Shown here one piece after another: positions 33,385 through 33,989 of a stretch of DNA of 33,989 nt. Within the stretch, counting starts at the first letter, position 1; every line of letters starts with the position of its first letter. A program made the translations under genes and the position numbers. A model generated the notes under the pieces. It saw only the letters and a list, made by a program, of their open reading frames with translations, was not told the origin of the DNA and did no database searches. The stretch covers positions 1-33,989 of the forward strand of contig QNES01000026.1 of the NCBI GenBank assembly GCA_003645255.1, read 5' to 3'. The stretch is from Gammaproteobacteria bacterium (GTDB lineage Bacteria; Pseudomonadota; Gammaproteobacteria; Beggiatoales; Beggiatoaceae).

Positions 33385-33541
33385 TTGTACAGGACATTTT
33401 TAAATTTTAGAATTTTTCCGCAATGAGTTTATTGACCTTATTGATGTTTTATTCTGAATAATTTTAAAATTCTGTCAATTCTGATTCAAACCATTAAAAA
33501 TGATTGAAATCAACAACTTAAATAAAAAATGTCCTGTACAA
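33385..33541. mobile_element. 157-bp element with TTGTACAGGACATTTTT ends
   Basis: The 17-bp ends TTGTACAGGACATTTTT and AAAAATGTCCTGTACAA are perfectly inverted. The right end abuts the following 130-bp element directly. Confidence 0.85.
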
Positions 33542-33671
33542 CAATACCTTCGCCAATTTTAAATTTTCGCTATTTCCAAAAAATACTGATTTTTATTTTT
33601 AGTAAAATCAATAAGTTAAAAATTTAGAACCGCTCGAAATTTACGATTTTTACAATTTGGCGAAGGTATTG
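33542..33671. mobile_element. 130-bp element, CAATACCTTCGCC family (copy D)
   Basis: It runs from CAATACCTTCGCCAATTT to CAATTTGGCGAAGGTATTG, exactly 130 bp, flanked by GTACAA at 33536-33541 and 33672-33677. The left GTACAA is the tip of the previous element, so D inserted into that tip. Confidence 0.9.
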
Positions 33672-33881
33672 GTACAAGTCAATATTTAAAAACTTATTAA
33701 AAATTTTTGAAAATTTGATATTATTAAGAATATGATATAGTTATTTCAGATAAATAAGTGCTAAATAAAAACTTGTGTAAAATCATATAGTTATAAATAT
33801 GCACCCATTTTTGTTCTGTACGAAGAAAAGATTCTTTAAAAAAGCTTGACATTATTAAGGAAATGATAAGTAGGTAGACAT

Positions 33882-33984
33882 AAGTATTTTAACATTTTGT
33901 TGAAGCAATTGTTATGGTATTTTATCAGGATAAAATTTCATAAATAGAGTTATTACATCTTTTTAAAATAATGTTAAAATACTT
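33882..33984. repeat. 15-bp perfect inverted repeat at window end
   Basis: AAGTATTTTAACATT (33882-33896) is inverted at 33970-33984. It may be another small element, about 105 bp, that ends near or beyond the window edge. Confidence 0.5.
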
Positions 33985-33989
33985 TTGTA

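Noticed and set aside
33185-33397. 70-codon minus-strand frame
   Set aside because: It spans the 122-bp element and the 33-bp tandem repeat, so it is repeat-derived.
29513-33671. Repeated units considered as a CRISPR array
   Set aside because: The copies are 130 bp, far apart, in both orientations and have inverted ends; there is no regular spacing and no cas gene.

Overview
The window looks like a piece of an AT-rich gammaproteobacterial chromosome full of small non-autonomous repeats. RelA with the EFDDY synthetase signature, a GlrR-like sigma-54 activator, Tex, FolB and RpsT all point to Gammaproteobacteria. The low GC, Uma2 and HicBA genes and dense palindromic repeats remind me of the large filamentous sulfur bacteria (Beggiatoa/Thioploca relatives). 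That assignment is inference only. No tRNA, rRNA, CRISPR array or intact transposase was found.

Region 1 (1-6.4 kb) is a tightly packed surface-glycan operon on the + strand. It holds a Wzx-type flippase (5' end outside the window), a methyltransferase, a NeuB-type sialate synthase lacking the SAF domain, a TylF/MycF-like O-methyltransferase, a CMP-sialate synthetase fused to a KdsC-like phosphatase, a GT42/DUF115-like protein and a hexapeptide acetyltransferase. Together they would make, activate, transfer and decorate a nonulosonic acid. The O-methyltransferase carries a nine-G tract and a 44-bp duplication of its own start region, so it may be switchable.

Region 2 (6.4-15.9 kb) is accessory DNA. 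It contains a decayed ATPase/TOPRIM-like pair interrupted by an 81-bp element with a TTA target duplication, hicBA, a second glycan cluster (two GT4 enzymes and a GT-C enzyme) with a HEPN-like gene between, a Uma2 protein, an AlbA_2 protein with an unusual C-terminus, and a relic of a second ATPase. A 71-bp leader is shared, at identical spacing, by the second GT4 gene and that relic.

Region 3 (15.9-34 kb) holds housekeeping and regulatory genes separated by long gene-free stretches: tex, a BatA-like VWA protein divergent from a protein kinase, relA, an unrecognised helical protein, folB, an atpG detached from the other ATP-synthase genes, a YggS-type PLP protein, a glrR-like regulator without its kinase, and rpsT. 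The gaps are filled with inverted-repeat elements of at least eight families. One family has three copies of exactly 130 bp plus a degraded fourth. Several elements abut each other or gene ends; one supplies or overlaps the folB stop codon.
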